DNA of 64,000 nt from Streptacidiphilus sp041262165 (GCF_041262165.1 NZ_JBGCBY010000002.1:310001-374000), one strand, 5' to 3'. Positions 15,664 to 24,317 are shown, numbered from the stretch's first letter. Notes: generated from the letters alone by a model not told the origin. A program made the numbers and translations.

Positions 15664-18546
15664 ATGCGCAGAACCGCCCTTCCGCGCCCTTCGCAGCCCC
15701 AGCCGCGCAGACGCATCACCGCACTGTTCACCGCCGTCGCCCTCACGCTGGTTGCCCTACTCGGCCTCGTCACCTCGGCCGGGACCGCCGCCGCTGCCTC
15801 CGACTACACCCAGAGCGCCACGCAGCTGAGTGCGACGCAGGCGCAGTTCTCGTTCACTCCGACGACGCCGGCGGCGTTCGTGGATGTCCATTACCTGGTC
15901 AACGGTTCCGGCCAGCAGAACGTCCGGATGACCAACACGGGCGGTACGTGGACGCAGACCGTGAGTTCACTCACGAGCGGCACGGTGCTGGAGTACTGGT
16001 TCACCTATGAGAAGAACGGCCCGCAGTTCGATACGCCGCACTTCACCTATACGCAGGGCGGGGGCGGGGGTGGTGGCACCGTTCTCACTCCGACGTTCAC
16101 TCCGGCGGGCGGGACGTATCCGGCCGCCCAGTCGGTGACCATCGCCGATGCGACCCCCGGGGCGAGCATCCGTTACACCCTCGACGGTTCGACACCCACC
16201 GCAACGTCGACCCTGTACGCCGGCCCGATCACGATCGCCGCGACGACCACGGTCAACGCCGTTGCTCTCGCGTCCGGCCTGACGAACTCCGCAACGGCCA
16301 GCGCGACCTACACCATCGGCGCCTCCTCGCCTGACTACACCCAGAGCGCCACGCAGCTCAGTGCGACGCAGGCTCAGTTCTCGTTCACCCCGACCACGCC
16401 GGCGGCGTTCGTGGATGTCCACTACCTGGTCAACGGTTCCGGCCAGCAGAACGTCCGGATGACCAACACCGGCGGTACGTGGACGCAGACCGTGAGTTCA
16501 CTCACGAGCGGCACGGTGCTGGAGTACTGGTTCACCTATGAGAAGAACGGCCCGCAGTTCGATACGCCGCACTTCACCTATACGCAGGGCGGGGGCGGGG
16601 GTGGTGGCACGGTCCTCACTCCGACGTTCACTCCGGCGGGCGGGACGTATCCGGCCGCCCAGTCGGTGACGATCGCCGATGCGACCCCCGGGGCGAGCAT
16701 CCGTTACACCCTCGACGGTTCGACACCCACCGCAACGTCGACCCTGTACACCGGCCCGATCACGATCGCCGCGACGACCACGGTCAACGCCGTTGCTCTC
16801 GCGTCCGGCCTGACGAACTCCGCAACGGCCAGCGCGACTTACACCATCGGTACCTCCTCGGTGTGTCCGGTCCAGTCCGACACTCCGAACTTTGGCCCGA
16901 ACGTGCACATCTTCGACCCGAGCATGTCCAGCGCCACCATCCAGGCGCAACTGGACGCCCAGTTCGCCCAGATGAAGGACACCGTCACCGCGCAGTTCTC
17001 CGAGAACCGTGTGGCGGACCTCTACAAGCCGGGCGTGTACAACGTGCAGGACAACGTCGGCTACTACACCTCGGTCGCCGGACTGGGTCAGAACCCGGAC
17101 GATGTGACCATCAACGGTGACGTGACCGTCGATGCCTTCAACCCCGAGGACCAGGGCCAGGCGTTGCAGAACTTCTGGCGTTCCGCGGAGAACATGGCCA
17201 TCAATCCGTCCAGCGGGTCCGACCGTTGGGCTGTGGCGCAGGCTGCCCCGTTCCGCCGGATCGATGTGCACGGTGGCCTGCAGCTCTACCCGGCCAGCTT
17301 CGGCTACGCGAGCGGCGGTTACGTCGCCGACACCAAGGTCTCCGGACAGGCGTCGTCCGTTTCGCAGCAGCAGTGGTACACCCGGGACAGCAGCCTGGGC
17401 AGCTGGGCCGGCGGCGTGTGGAACATGGTCTTCTCGGGCACCACAGGAGCACCGGCGAACACCTTCCCCAGCCCGCCGGAGACCACCCTGGCGACCACCC
17501 CGGTCTCGCGCGACGTGCCGTACCTGTACGTCGACGGCACCGGCAAGTACCGGGTGTTCCTGCCCTCGCTCCGCACCAACGCCTCCGGACCGAGCTGGGC
17601 CAACGGCAGCACCCCGGGCACGTCACTCCCGATGAGCCAGTTCTACGTCGTGAAGGCGGGCGATACCGCCGCGACCATCAACACCGCGCTGTCCCAGGGG
17701 TGCAATCTCTTCGTCACCCCGGGCGTCTACCACCTCAACCAGACCCTCAACGTCACCAGGCCCAACACGGTCGTGCTCGGTATCGGCTATCCGACCTTCG
17801 TCCCGGACAACGGGGTCAACGCGATGCAGGTCGCCGACGTCGACGGCGTCCGACTCAAGGGCCTGCTGTTCGACGCGGGTACGGCCAACTCGCAGGCGCT
17901 GCTGACAGTTGGCCCGTCCGGGTCGAGCGCCGGCCACGCGGCAAACCCCACCACGGTGCAGGACGTGTTCTTCCGGATCGGTGGCGAGATCGCGGGAAAG
18001 GCGACCACGAGCCTCGTCGTCAACAGCAACGACGCCGTCATCGACCACATCTGGGCCTGGCGTGCTGACCACGGCAACGCAGGCACGGTCGGCTGGACGA
18101 CCAACACCGCGGACAACGGCCTGATCGTCAACGGGAACAACGTCGAGGCGACCGGCCTGTTCGTCGAGCACTACCAGAAGTACCAGGTCACCTGGAACGG
18201 CCAGAACGGCAAGACGATCTTTTTCCAGAACGAGATGCCGTACGACGTTCCGAACCAGGCAGCCTGGATGAGCCCGACCGGGGTGAACGGATACGCCGCC
18301 TACAAGGTGGGCGCCAACGTCACCACGCACGAGGCCTGGGGGTTGGGCAGTTACTGCTACTTCAACATCAACCCGTCCGTGAACGCGTACCACGCGTTCG
18401 AGGTGCCCAACACCCCGGGCGTGAAGTTCCACGACGTACTCACCGTCTCGCTCGGCAACGTCGGCACCATCACCCATGTCATCAACGACACGGGTGCGCT
18501 CACACCGCCCAACACCGTCCCGAGCAACGTGGTCAGTTATCCGTGA
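15664..18546 (+). CDS. Secreted CBM56-repeat protein with beta-helix catalytic-like domain
   Basis: A 960-residue exported protein. After a long signal peptide (1-45, twin-Arg-like RRR) come two near-identical 177-residue units. Each pairs a CBM56-like beta-1,3-glucan-binding domain (SDYTQSATQL..., with DVHYLVNG) with a chitobiase C-terminal/FN3-like domain (SIRYTLDGSTPT). The remaining 560 residues form a beta-helix-type domain shared by secreted actinomycete proteins. It has DNVGYYTSVAGLG near its start and later TPGVYHLNQTL, HYQKYQVTWNG and EMPYDVPNQAAW segments. The acidic and aromatic residues fit a glucanase related to GH55-like helices, but I cannot name the CAZy family. The ATG follows AAAGGA. 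Likely role: binding and attacking fungal beta-1,3-glucan. Confidence 0.8.
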   Translation: MRRTALPRPSQPQPRRRITALFTAVALTLVALLGLVTSAGTAAAASDYTQSATQLSATQAQFSFTPTTPAAFVDVHYLVNGSGQQNVRMTNTGGTWTQTVSSLTSGTVLEYWFTYEKNGPQFDTPHFTYTQGGGGGGGTVLTPTFTPAGGTYPAAQSVTIADATPGASIRYTLDGSTPTATSTLYAGPITIAATTTVNAVALASGLTNSATASATYTIGASSPDYTQSATQLSATQAQFSFTPTTPAAFVDVHYLVNGSGQQNVRMTNTGGTWTQTVSSLTSGTVLEYWFTYEKNGPQFDTPHFTYTQGGGGGGGTVLTPTFTPAGGTYPAAQSVTIADATPGASIRYTLDGSTPTATSTLYTGPITIAATTTVNAVALASGLTNSATASATYTIGTSSVCPVQSDTPNFGPNVHIFDPSMSSATIQAQLDAQFAQMKDTVTAQFSENRVADLYKPGVYNVQDNVGYYTSVAGLGQNPDDVTINGDVTVDAFNPEDQGQALQNFWRSAENMAINPSSGSDRWAVAQAAPFRRIDVHGGLQLYPASFGYASGGYVADTKVSGQASSVSQQQWYTRDSSLGSWAGGVWNMVFSGTTGAPANTFPSPPETTLATTPVSRDVPYLYVDGTGKYRVFLPSLRTNASGPSWANGSTPGTSLPMSQFYVVKAGDTAATINTALSQGCNLFVTPGVYHLNQTLNVTRPNTVVLGIGYPTFVPDNGVNAMQVADVDGVRLKGLLFDAGTANSQALLTVGPSGSSAGHAANPTTVQDVFFRIGGEIAGKATTSLVVNSNDAVIDHIWAWRADHGNAGTVGWTTNTADNGLIVNGNNVEATGLFVEHYQKYQVTWNGQNGKTIFFQNEMPYDVPNQAAWMSPTGVNGYAAYKVGANVTTHEAWGLGSYCYFNINPSVNAYHAFEVPNTPGVKFHDVLTVSLGNVGTITHVINDTGALTPPNTVPSNVVSYP
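15799..16860 (+). repeat. Tandem 531-bp duplication inside the CBM56 gene
   Basis: Units 15799-16329 and 16330-16860 are each 531 bp and in frame. They differ at only a few bases, mostly silent or conservative. So little divergence points to recent duplication or ongoing gene conversion. Confidence 0.93.
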
Positions 18547-18579
18547 CCTAGAGCCCGGGGCCTGAGCGGTTCCGACAGT

Positions 18580-18612
18580 GCTGGCCGGCCCGATCACCTC
18601 GGGCCGGCCAGC
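18580..18612. terminator. Bidirectional stem-loop between convergent genes
   Basis: A perfect 14-bp stem (18580-18593 with 18599-18612) with a five-base loop separates the CBM56 gene from the convergent sigma-GH128 gene. It can serve both. Confidence 0.8.
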
Positions 18613-18629
18613 GCGTCGCCTGCCCGGGT

Positions 18630-20549
18630 TCAGCCTCCAGCCGCCTCGTACGCGCGTCCCGCTTCCGTGGCCACCGGGCCGCTCCGGAACAAGCCGGTGC
18701 TGGGTGCGGTGTCGGAAGCGGGGAGGGCGAACCAGGCGTATCGCTGGAGGTAGGGCAGTTGGGACAGCATCCGGGTGGAGGCGGTGACGAACGCGGCCTG
18801 CTGCGGTCCGGTGGGGAAGCGGGTTCCGTGGGAGAAGTCGATCAAGGCGTACTCGGTGAGCCAGATCGGCAGGTGGTAGCGGTCGTGGACGGCCTGGACA
18901 TAGCTGCGCAACTGGTTCACCGCGTCCGTCGTGACGAAGTCGCCGCCGTACCAGTGCAGCGCGATGAAGTCGACCCGGTAGCCCTTCGCCCTGGCGCCGC
19001 TGATGAAGCGGTCCAGCCATCCGCCGGGCGTGTCTCCGCCGTAGGCGACTGCGGGACTCCCGAGGGTAGCCCCGGTTGCCTGCAACTTCGGCCAGAGTTG
19101 CAGCGCCTGATCGACCGTCATATTCGACTGCGCGGCCATGTCCGGCTCGTTGAACCCGAGCAGGTATGGCCCGGCGCTCCTGGCCTGCGCCAGGGCCGTG
19201 GGGGTCACCGAGTTGGATCCCCAGATCATCGGGACGAAGCCGACGTTCGCCGGGCCGCTGATGCCCGAGTGCGTGGTGGTCCAGGTGTAGTACCAGCTCG
19301 CCCCCGACTGTTCGAGTGCGGCGTTGACGCCGGGGAAGCTCCAGGCGCTGACGCCCTTCCTGGACGATGAGGCCGGCATGACCGGCGCCTTCGCCGCGGA
19401 CGGTGTCGCGCTGGGGTGCGCGGTCGTGGCCTTGCCACGGGGCTGGGCGCTCGCGGACGTGGCGGTGGATACCGTCGGCGAAGCGGACGGCAGCGCCACC
19501 ACCGCCGGTCGACCGGCCACGTTCGGCTGGGGCTTCGCCGGACTCCCCCCGAGGCCGGACAACAGCACCGCCCCGGTCGCGACCGAGGCGACGGTTCCAG
19601 CCACGGCGGACACCGGGAGCAGCCTGCCGTGCAGTGCGGCGCGTACGCCGCGAGCTGGGCGTATGCCGGGGCCCCGATGCTGTGCCCGCAGGTTCACGCC
19701 GATCCGGGTGATCCCGGAACCGGCGAGCTGATGCGCCGCCACCATGCACGAGGGCGGAGGCACCAGCAGCGGCAGCCCGCCGAGCAGTTGATCCATGGGG
19801 TAGAGCGCGCCACCGCGTTCCCCGCACACGTCGCAGTCGCGCAGGTGCCGGGCCAGCCGCTTGCGCCACAGCGGGCTCGGCGCGCCGTCCCAGCCGCGCG
19901 TGAGCTCGCCGAGCTCCGCGCACGTCCGCTCGATCCGCAGCGCATGGACGATGGCGCGCGCCGTCTCCAACTGCTCCTTCATCCGTTGCACCCGGACGGC
20001 GGCATGGCGGCCGGACAGGCCGAGCGCCTGAGCCAGTTCCGCCCGCTGCAGTTCCCCGCTCTCCTCCAGCCACCACAGCGCCAGCAATGAGCGGTCGCCC
20101 TCGTCCAGCCAGCGGGTGGCCTCGGCGAGTTCCCGGCGCTGGTCGGTCAGGCCGAGCCGGAGGATGGTGAGCGCGGCGAAGTCGGAGGCGGGGTCGGGTA
20201 TCTGCTCGGCCGTGTCCAGGTCGGCGCGGTGCGTGCGGGAACTGTGCTGCTCGCGCTCGCGGTCGTGGACCTGGCGGATCGCGATGGCGACCATCCATGA
20301 CCGGAACGACTCGGGCTGCCGCAGGTCGCCCAGCCCACGGACGACTCTGAGCAGCGTCTCCTGGACCACGTCGTCCACGTCGGGGTGCCCGTTGAGGGCG
20401 CGTCCGACGATGTTGTAGACCAGCGGCAGAGAGGCTGCCACCAGGGCCTCCAGTGCCTGGGCGTCGCCGGCCCTGGCCGCGAGCACCGTCCTGGCGCTCG
20501 CTCCGCCGACCGAGCCTCTGGCCGCAGTACCCCGACCGGTTGCGCGCAT
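18630..20549 (-). CDS. ECF sigma factor fused to zinc finger, membrane helix and GH128 glucanase
   Basis: A 639-residue fusion. Residues 25-100 are sigma region 2 (DVDDVVQETLLRVV) and 135-205 are sigma region 4. An anti-sigma-like zinc motif follows: C210, then H235-x3-C239-x2-C242. One hydrophobic helix lies at 311-332, then a Ser/Ala/Thr/Pro linker (335-397). Residues 398-638 are a GH128/Asl1-like beta-1,3-glucanase domain with Glu468 in GFNEPD and Glu566 in LTEYA, matching acid/base and nucleophile. The ATG has AGGG upstream, and no internal stop or frameshift is visible. The layout puts the sigma factor inside and the hydrolase outside, so it may release or activate sigma on meeting glucan. 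Actinomycete ECF groups with C-terminal carbohydrate domains are known; the exact group is unassigned. Confidence 0.9.
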   Translation of the reverse strand: MRATGRGTAARGSVGGASARTVLAARAGDAQALEALVAASLPLVYNIVGRALNGHPDVDDVVQETLLRVVRGLGDLRQPESFRSWMVAIAIRQVHDREREQHSSRTHRADLDTAEQIPDPASDFAALTILRLGLTDQRRELAEATRWLDEGDRSLLALWWLEESGELQRAELAQALGLSGRHAAVRVQRMKEQLETARAIVHALRIERTCAELGELTRGWDGAPSPLWRKRLARHLRDCDVCGERGGALYPMDQLLGGLPLLVPPPSCMVAAHQLAGSGITRIGVNLRAQHRGPGIRPARGVRAALHGRLLPVSAVAGTVASVATGAVLLSGLGGSPAKPQPNVAGRPAVVALPSASPTVSTATSASAQPRGKATTAHPSATPSAAKAPVMPASSSRKGVSAWSFPGVNAALEQSGASWYYTWTTTHSGISGPANVGFVPMIWGSNSVTPTALAQARSAGPYLLGFNEPDMAAQSNMTVDQALQLWPKLQATGATLGSPAVAYGGDTPGGWLDRFISGARAKGYRVDFIALHWYGGDFVTTDAVNQLRSYVQAVHDRYHLPIWLTEYALIDFSHGTRFPTGPQQAAFVTASTRMLSQLPYLQRYAWFALPASDTAPSTGLFRSGPVATEAGRAYEAAGG

Positions 20550-20583
20550 CTCGCCCTGGTTCCTTTCGCTTGCCGTGCTACTC

Positions 20584-20677
20584 GCCGTTCAGGAGACGGA
20601 ACGGCAGGCACCGGACAACGGAAATCGCCGCTCGGATTTCCGTTGTCGGCCCGGCGCCGCCTCGTCTCCTGAACGGC
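20584..20677. promoter_or_regulatory. Nested inverted repeats in divergent promoter region
   Basis: Two perfect inverted repeats are nested. The outer arms are 15 bp (20584-20598 with 20663-20677) and the inner arms 13 bp (20614-20626 with 20635-20647). The outer arms put the same CTCCTGAACGGCG sequence in each outward direction, TGAAC lying about 40-50 bases before each start codon. An AAC-containing -35 element is usual for ECF sigma factors, so mirrored autoregulated promoters are a reasonable reading. A long hairpin is also possible. Confidence 0.65.
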
Positions 20678-20723
20678 GGGGATCGGATCGGCGCACATGC
20701 GTCGAAGGCATACAGAGGTGCTC

Positions 20724-21761
20724 ATGGCGCGTGGCGGTAGAAGGCGCAGTCCCGGATGGGTGCGGCAGTGGCTGGCGGTGACCCTGGCGGCCGTCGTGGT
20801 GGCGGTGCTGTCCATCGTGCTGTACTCCCCCTCCGGGCGTCAGGGCTCCACGGTGGCGGCCGAGGGAGCGACCACCGGCGTGTCGGCTCCGGTCGGTTCG
20901 GGGACCGGTGCGACGACCGCGTCCGGCGTCCCGAGCACGCGGAGCAGCGCGAGCACGAGTGCGCGTGCGAGTGCGACGGCTTCGGCGCGCGCCAACGGTA
21001 CCGCGGCCGCCTCGTCCGTACGTCCTGTCCCCCCTGCGGGCGTTCCGCCGGTGGCCGCCCCGGGACACCGGACGGTGACCTTCGTGAACGCCCTGCAGCA
21101 GACGGTCTGGGTCGGGTCAGGGCAGCAGACGGCGAAGCCCGCGCTGACCACCACCGGCTGGGTGCTGAAGCCGGGGCAGGTGCTCTCAATCAGTGTTCCG
21201 GACCACTGGAACGGCCGGTTCTGGGGGCGCACCGGGTGCAGCTTCGACGCCTCCGGTAGCGGGCACTGCCAGACCGGCGACTGCGGCGGGAGGTTCCAGT
21301 GTCCCGGCTACGGCACGATTCCGGCCACGCTCGCCGAGTTCAACCTCAACGCCTGGAGTGGTCTGGACTTCTACGACGTCTCGATGGTGGACGGTTCCAA
21401 CCTCCCCATGTGGATCAACCTGGTCGGCGGCGCCTCCAAGGACAAGATCAGCGCCAGTGGTTGCTCGGCCGCCGGCTGCACCCGCCCGGTGGTGTGCCCG
21501 GCCGCGCTGCAGATCCACGCGGGCGGGGCGGTCGTCGGCTGCGAGTCGCCGTGCGGGGTGTTCGGTACGGACCAGTACTGCTGCCGGGGTCAGTGGTCGG
21601 CGCGCACGGCCTGCGACCCGACGAAGTGGCCGATCAGGTACGCCGCGGTGTTCAAGACCGCCGAGCCGTTCGCCTACTCCTACTGTGACGACGACGCCAC
21701 CAGTACCTTCACCTCCACGGGCGAGGCCGGATACCGGATCACCTTCGGCCTGTCGCCCTGA
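20724..21761 (+). CDS. Membrane-anchored thaumatin-like protein
   Basis: A 345-residue protein. A short basic N-terminus precedes one hydrophobic helix (about 14-34, an uncleaved anchor or signal). A Ser/Ala/Thr-rich linker runs to about 107. The rest is a thaumatin-like domain (about 114-345) with many cysteines (GCSFDASGSGHCQTGDCGG region, QYCCRG) and the family's C-terminal YSYCDDDATSTF segment. Thaumatin-like proteins often bind or cleave beta-1,3-glucan and can attack fungi. I prefer the ATG at 20724, which has AGAGG upstream, to the ATG at 20697. It is divergent from the sigma-GH128 gene and probably under shared control. Confidence 0.88.
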   Translation: MARGGRRRSPGWVRQWLAVTLAAVVVAVLSIVLYSPSGRQGSTVAAEGATTGVSAPVGSGTGATTASGVPSTRSSASTSARASATASARANGTAAASSVRPVPPAGVPPVAAPGHRTVTFVNALQQTVWVGSGQQTAKPALTTTGWVLKPGQVLSISVPDHWNGRFWGRTGCSFDASGSGHCQTGDCGGRFQCPGYGTIPATLAEFNLNAWSGLDFYDVSMVDGSNLPMWINLVGGASKDKISASGCSAAGCTRPVVCPAALQIHAGGAVVGCESPCGVFGTDQYCCRGQWSARTACDPTKWPIRYAAVFKTAEPFAYSYCDDDATSTFTSTGEAGYRITFGLSP

Positions 21762-21776
21762 CCGGGAATCCGGCGA

Positions 21777-22097
21777 TCAGTTGCGGGGATCGGGGATCTC
21801 GAGGTCGACCAGAGGGGCGTACTGCTGCCCGCCGTAGCTGTCGGAGTCGTGGATGTCGCCCTGGCGGACCGGGCGGGGCAGGGAGACCTTGACGGCCTGG
21901 GCGCGGTCGTGGTGGACCACGAGCACCTGCTCCGGGTCGGCGCCGTACAGGTCGGCGAAGAGTTGCCGGGTGAGCAGTCCGGAGCTGCGCAGGTGGTCGT
22001 AGCTGGCCTGGTCGCGGCACATGAGGTCAAAGGTGAGGACGAAAGGGCCGGCGTTCTTGGACCGGATCAGGGAGCACAGGTCGAGCAGGGTGGTCAC
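21777..22097 (-). CDS. DUF4387 protein, AtuA partner
   Basis: A 106-residue soluble protein of the DUF4387 family (TTLLDLCSLIRSKNAGPFVLTFDL, here marked by LIRSKNAGPF; later DSYGGQQYAPL). Such proteins are almost always encoded next to, or fused with, DUF1446/AtuA-like proteins and are presumed to act as their small subunit. The GTG start overlaps the stop of the AtuA-like gene by four bases (GTGA), so the two are coupled. It is the last gene of the minus-strand regulon and meets the thaumatin-like gene tail to tail 15 bases away. Confidence 0.85.
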   Translation of the reverse strand: MTTLLDLCSLIRSKNAGPFVLTFDLMCRDQASYDHLRSSGLLTRQLFADLYGADPEQVLVVHHDRAQAVKVSLPRPVRQGDIHDSDSYGGQQYAPLVDLEIPDPRN

Positions 22098-23464
22098 GGC
22101 TTCACCTCTTCGTGGACGGTGCGGAACATCTCGTAGGGCGTGCTGGGTACCACGACGTGGTTCAGTGTGAACTGGTACACCGGCCCGCGGTCGGTCTCGG
22201 GCGGTGAGAAGGGGAAGGCGACGGTGCTGGCCAGGCCCTCGTACTGGGGGATGGGCAGGTGGGAGCTGGAGTGTGCGACGAATGTCGCGACGGCGTGGGC
22301 GACGGCCTGGGTGGGGGCGGTGATCGTGATCAGGACGCCGAGTTCGTGCGCGGGCTGTTCGCGGTCGCGATCGAGTGGGCCGAGGACGGCGTCCTGGCCG
22401 TAGAGGCGGTAGTCGATGTCGATGTCGTCGGGGTTGACGCGGCCGTCGAAGACGTCGCTGATCTTCGCGCGGAAGTAGGACTGGGCCATCGGCAGGAGCG
22501 CGGGCAGTTGTTCGATGACGACGCGGTCGCGGATGCCGCCCACGGCGATGGTCTGGTAACCGACCAGGCGCGAGCCCTCCAGCTTGATGGTGTAGGTGTC
22601 GCTGGGACGGTACTTCGCCCCGGTGACCCGTACCCGCCGCTCGTCCAGGGCGGTGTAGTCGGCGTCGGTGGTGTCCAGGACGCCCGAGGGTTCGGTGATC
22701 AGGTAGGGGTTGGCGTTCTCGTACAGGGTGTGGGCGGCCACCGAGTGCGGGGTGAGCCGGGAGTTCGGGTCCAGGGGTTCGACGTCGAAGTGGTCGTCCC
22801 GCAGGTGGACGAACAGCCCGTCGGCGCTGGGCGGGATCGCGCACGCCGCGCCGCACTCGACGGTCTTGGCCATGTGCCAGGTCAGTCCGGGGTCGGCGCC
22901 CAGCGCGTTGGGCAGGGCCGCGAACAGCGCGGTGTCACTGGCCCGGCCCGCCAGGACCACGTCCGCGCCCTCGCGCAGCGCCTGCTGGATCGGTTCGACG
23001 CCCATCATGCCCACCACATGACTGTCCGTCAGGGTGTCGCGGTCGATCGACGGCGCGGGGTCCAGGGGACGGATGCGGCCCTGCTCGTAGCGCTTGGTGA
23101 GGTAGGCGGGGTCCTGGTCGGCGTAGATGAGGGCGAGCTTGAAGGACAGGCCCTCCTCGGCGGCGATCTCTCGGGCTATGCCGGCGACGAGGTCGACTCC
23201 CGCGTCGCGTCCGCTGGTGCCGCAGGATCCGATGATCAGCGGCACTCCCAGCCTGTCCCTGGCCCTCAGCAGCAGCCGCAGGTCACGGCCGACGGCCTCG
23301 CGGGACAGCTTGGGCTGCCCGCTGCCCAGGTAGTACGGTCCGCTGTCGGTGGAGCCCGCGTCGCAGGCGATGACGTGCGGGAGCAGGGCGACTCCGCGCT
23401 CCAGCGACTCGGCGCGGAAGCCTGCGCCGAGGGCGCCGGTGGGCGCCAGGATCCTGATCTCCAT
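22094..23464 (-). CDS. AtuA-like DUF1446 protein
   Basis: A 456-residue protein of the acyclic-terpene-utilisation AtuA/DUF1446 family. The N-terminus IRILAPTGALGAGF and the segment CDAGSTDSGPYYLGSG are diagnostic. A Cys-containing GSCGTSGRD loop and an AGRASDTALF loop follow. The family is linked to catabolism of terpenes or hydroxy acids, but its chemistry is not settled. The start is uncertain: an ATG at 23464 has GGAGAG about 12 bases upstream, and a GTG at 23476 is possible. A TGCTATAGCA operator lies 46 bases before it. Together with DUF4387 and the ABC importer it probably handles the imported compound. Confidence 0.85.
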   Translation of the reverse strand: MEIRILAPTGALGAGFRAESLERGVALLPHVIACDAGSTDSGPYYLGSGQPKLSREAVGRDLRLLLRARDRLGVPLIIGSCGTSGRDAGVDLVAGIAREIAAEEGLSFKLALIYADQDPAYLTKRYEQGRIRPLDPAPSIDRDTLTDSHVVGMMGVEPIQQALREGADVVLAGRASDTALFAALPNALGADPGLTWHMAKTVECGAACAIPPSADGLFVHLRDDHFDVEPLDPNSRLTPHSVAAHTLYENANPYLITEPSGVLDTTDADYTALDERRVRVTGAKYRPSDTYTIKLEGSRLVGYQTIAVGGIRDRVVIEQLPALLPMAQSYFRAKISDVFDGRVNPDDIDIDYRLYGQDAVLGPLDRDREQPAHELGVLITITAPTQAVAHAVATFVAHSSSHLPIPQYEGLASTVAFPFSPPETDRGPVYQFTLNHVVVPSTPYEMFRTVHEEVKP

Positions 23465-23510
23465 GGTGTGAATCACTCTCCGTTGCAGGAATGTCGATCT
23501 TTTAGCTATT

Positions 23511-23520
23511 TGCTATAGCA
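23511..23520. promoter_or_regulatory. GntR-type operator 1 (TGCTATAGCA)
   Basis: A perfect 10-bp palindrome within CTATTTGCTATAGCAGG, 46 bases upstream of the AtuA-like ATG. The same element recurs at three other places in this regulon. Confidence 0.75.
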
Positions 23521-23572
23521 GGTGCATCAGAGGACGGACGGCTTGACTCTCGGGCGAGGCGGGCGCCCTGGC

Positions 23573-24280
23573 TCAGGCGTCCCAGCCGGCGAGGTCCCCT
23601 GCAGCCGAGGCCGCGTGGGTCCGGGCGAGCTGTTCGGCGAGGTCGCCATCGCGAGCGCGCAGGGCGGCGAGGATCTCGTGATGCTGCCCATAGCGCTGGA
23701 TCTGGCCTGGGGAGCCGGCGTTGAGCTGAGCGGAGGCGACCTTCAGCCGTTCGGAGCGGCTGAAGGCCCGGACCTGGTCCAGTGTGCGGGTCAGCTGCGC
23801 GTTGTCGGCTGCCAGCTCCACCTGGTCGTGGAAGTCGCGGACCGCGTTGAAAATGCGCTCCACCTGGTCGGGGCTGAGCTCCCGGCCGGCGTCGCGGTCG
23901 GCCCGCAGCGCCTCGCCCGCCGCGTCGGCGGAGTCCAGCAGGCGCTGCATGCGGTCGAGCTGCTCCGGTGTGGCCTTGTCGGCGGCGAAGCGCGCGGCGA
24001 CGCCTTCCAGGGCGGCCTCGATCGCACTGCTCTCGATGCGGGCCTGCGGCGAGACGGTGACCACGCGCAGGGAGCGCGGTCCGGTGCGCTCGACCAGTTG
24101 CTCCTGCTCCAGTCGGCGCAGGGCCTCGCGGACAGGGGTAGGGCTGACGCCCAGGCTCGCTGCCAGGCCGCGTTCGGTGATCTTGTCACCCCAGGGCAGG
24201 TCGCCGCGCACGATCGCAGCTCTCAGTGCCCGGTATGCCTGGTCGGCCAGCGACTGGGAGCTGAGTTCCGGGAGATTCAT
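23573..24280 (-). CDS. GntR/FCD-family transcriptional regulator
   Basis: A 235-residue FadR-subfamily regulator. Residues 9-70 are a winged helix with the GntR signature (LADQAYRALRAAIVRG, ITERGLAASLGVSPTPVREAL). Residues 78-225 are a helical FCD effector domain with the metal/ligand residues seen in DFHDQVELA and the late HHEILAAL. Such regulators bind small carboxylic acids and usually repress catabolic operons. It sits between the importer and the AtuA/DUF4387 genes. A TGCTACAGCA-centred palindrome lies directly before its ATG, which suggests autoregulation and control of the whole set. Confidence 0.93.
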   Translation of the reverse strand: MNLPELSSQSLADQAYRALRAAIVRGDLPWGDKITERGLAASLGVSPTPVREALRRLEQEQLVERTGPRSLRVVTVSPQARIESSAIEAALEGVAARFAADKATPEQLDRMQRLLDSADAAGEALRADRDAGRELSPDQVERIFNAVRDFHDQVELAADNAQLTRTLDQVRAFSRSERLKVASAQLNAGSPGQIQRYGQHHEILAALRARDGDLAEQLARTHAASAAGDLAGWDA

Positions 24281-24286
24281 GGCCTT

Positions 24287-24317
24287 ATTTGATGTCTGCT
24301 ACAGCAAGCTGTCAAAT
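24287..24317. promoter_or_regulatory. GntR-type operator 2 with extended palindrome
   Basis: The core TGCTACAGCA (24297-24306) is framed by ATTTGA (24287) and TCAAAT (24312-24317), giving a longer near-symmetrical site. It begins seven bases upstream of the GntR ATG and overlaps the stop of the ATPase gene. Confidence 0.7.

Noticed and set aside
16065..16614. GGGCGGGGGTGGTGG runs as possible G-quadruplex control elements
   Set aside because: They encode the poly-Gly linkers (GGGGGG) between binding domains in both repeat copies, which explains them fully.
17623..20298. An 891-codon minus-strand open frame across two real genes
   Set aside because: It is out of phase with the sigma-GH128 gene and antisense to the CBM56 gene. 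It passes through the terminator between them and shows only Arg/Pro/Gly-rich text.
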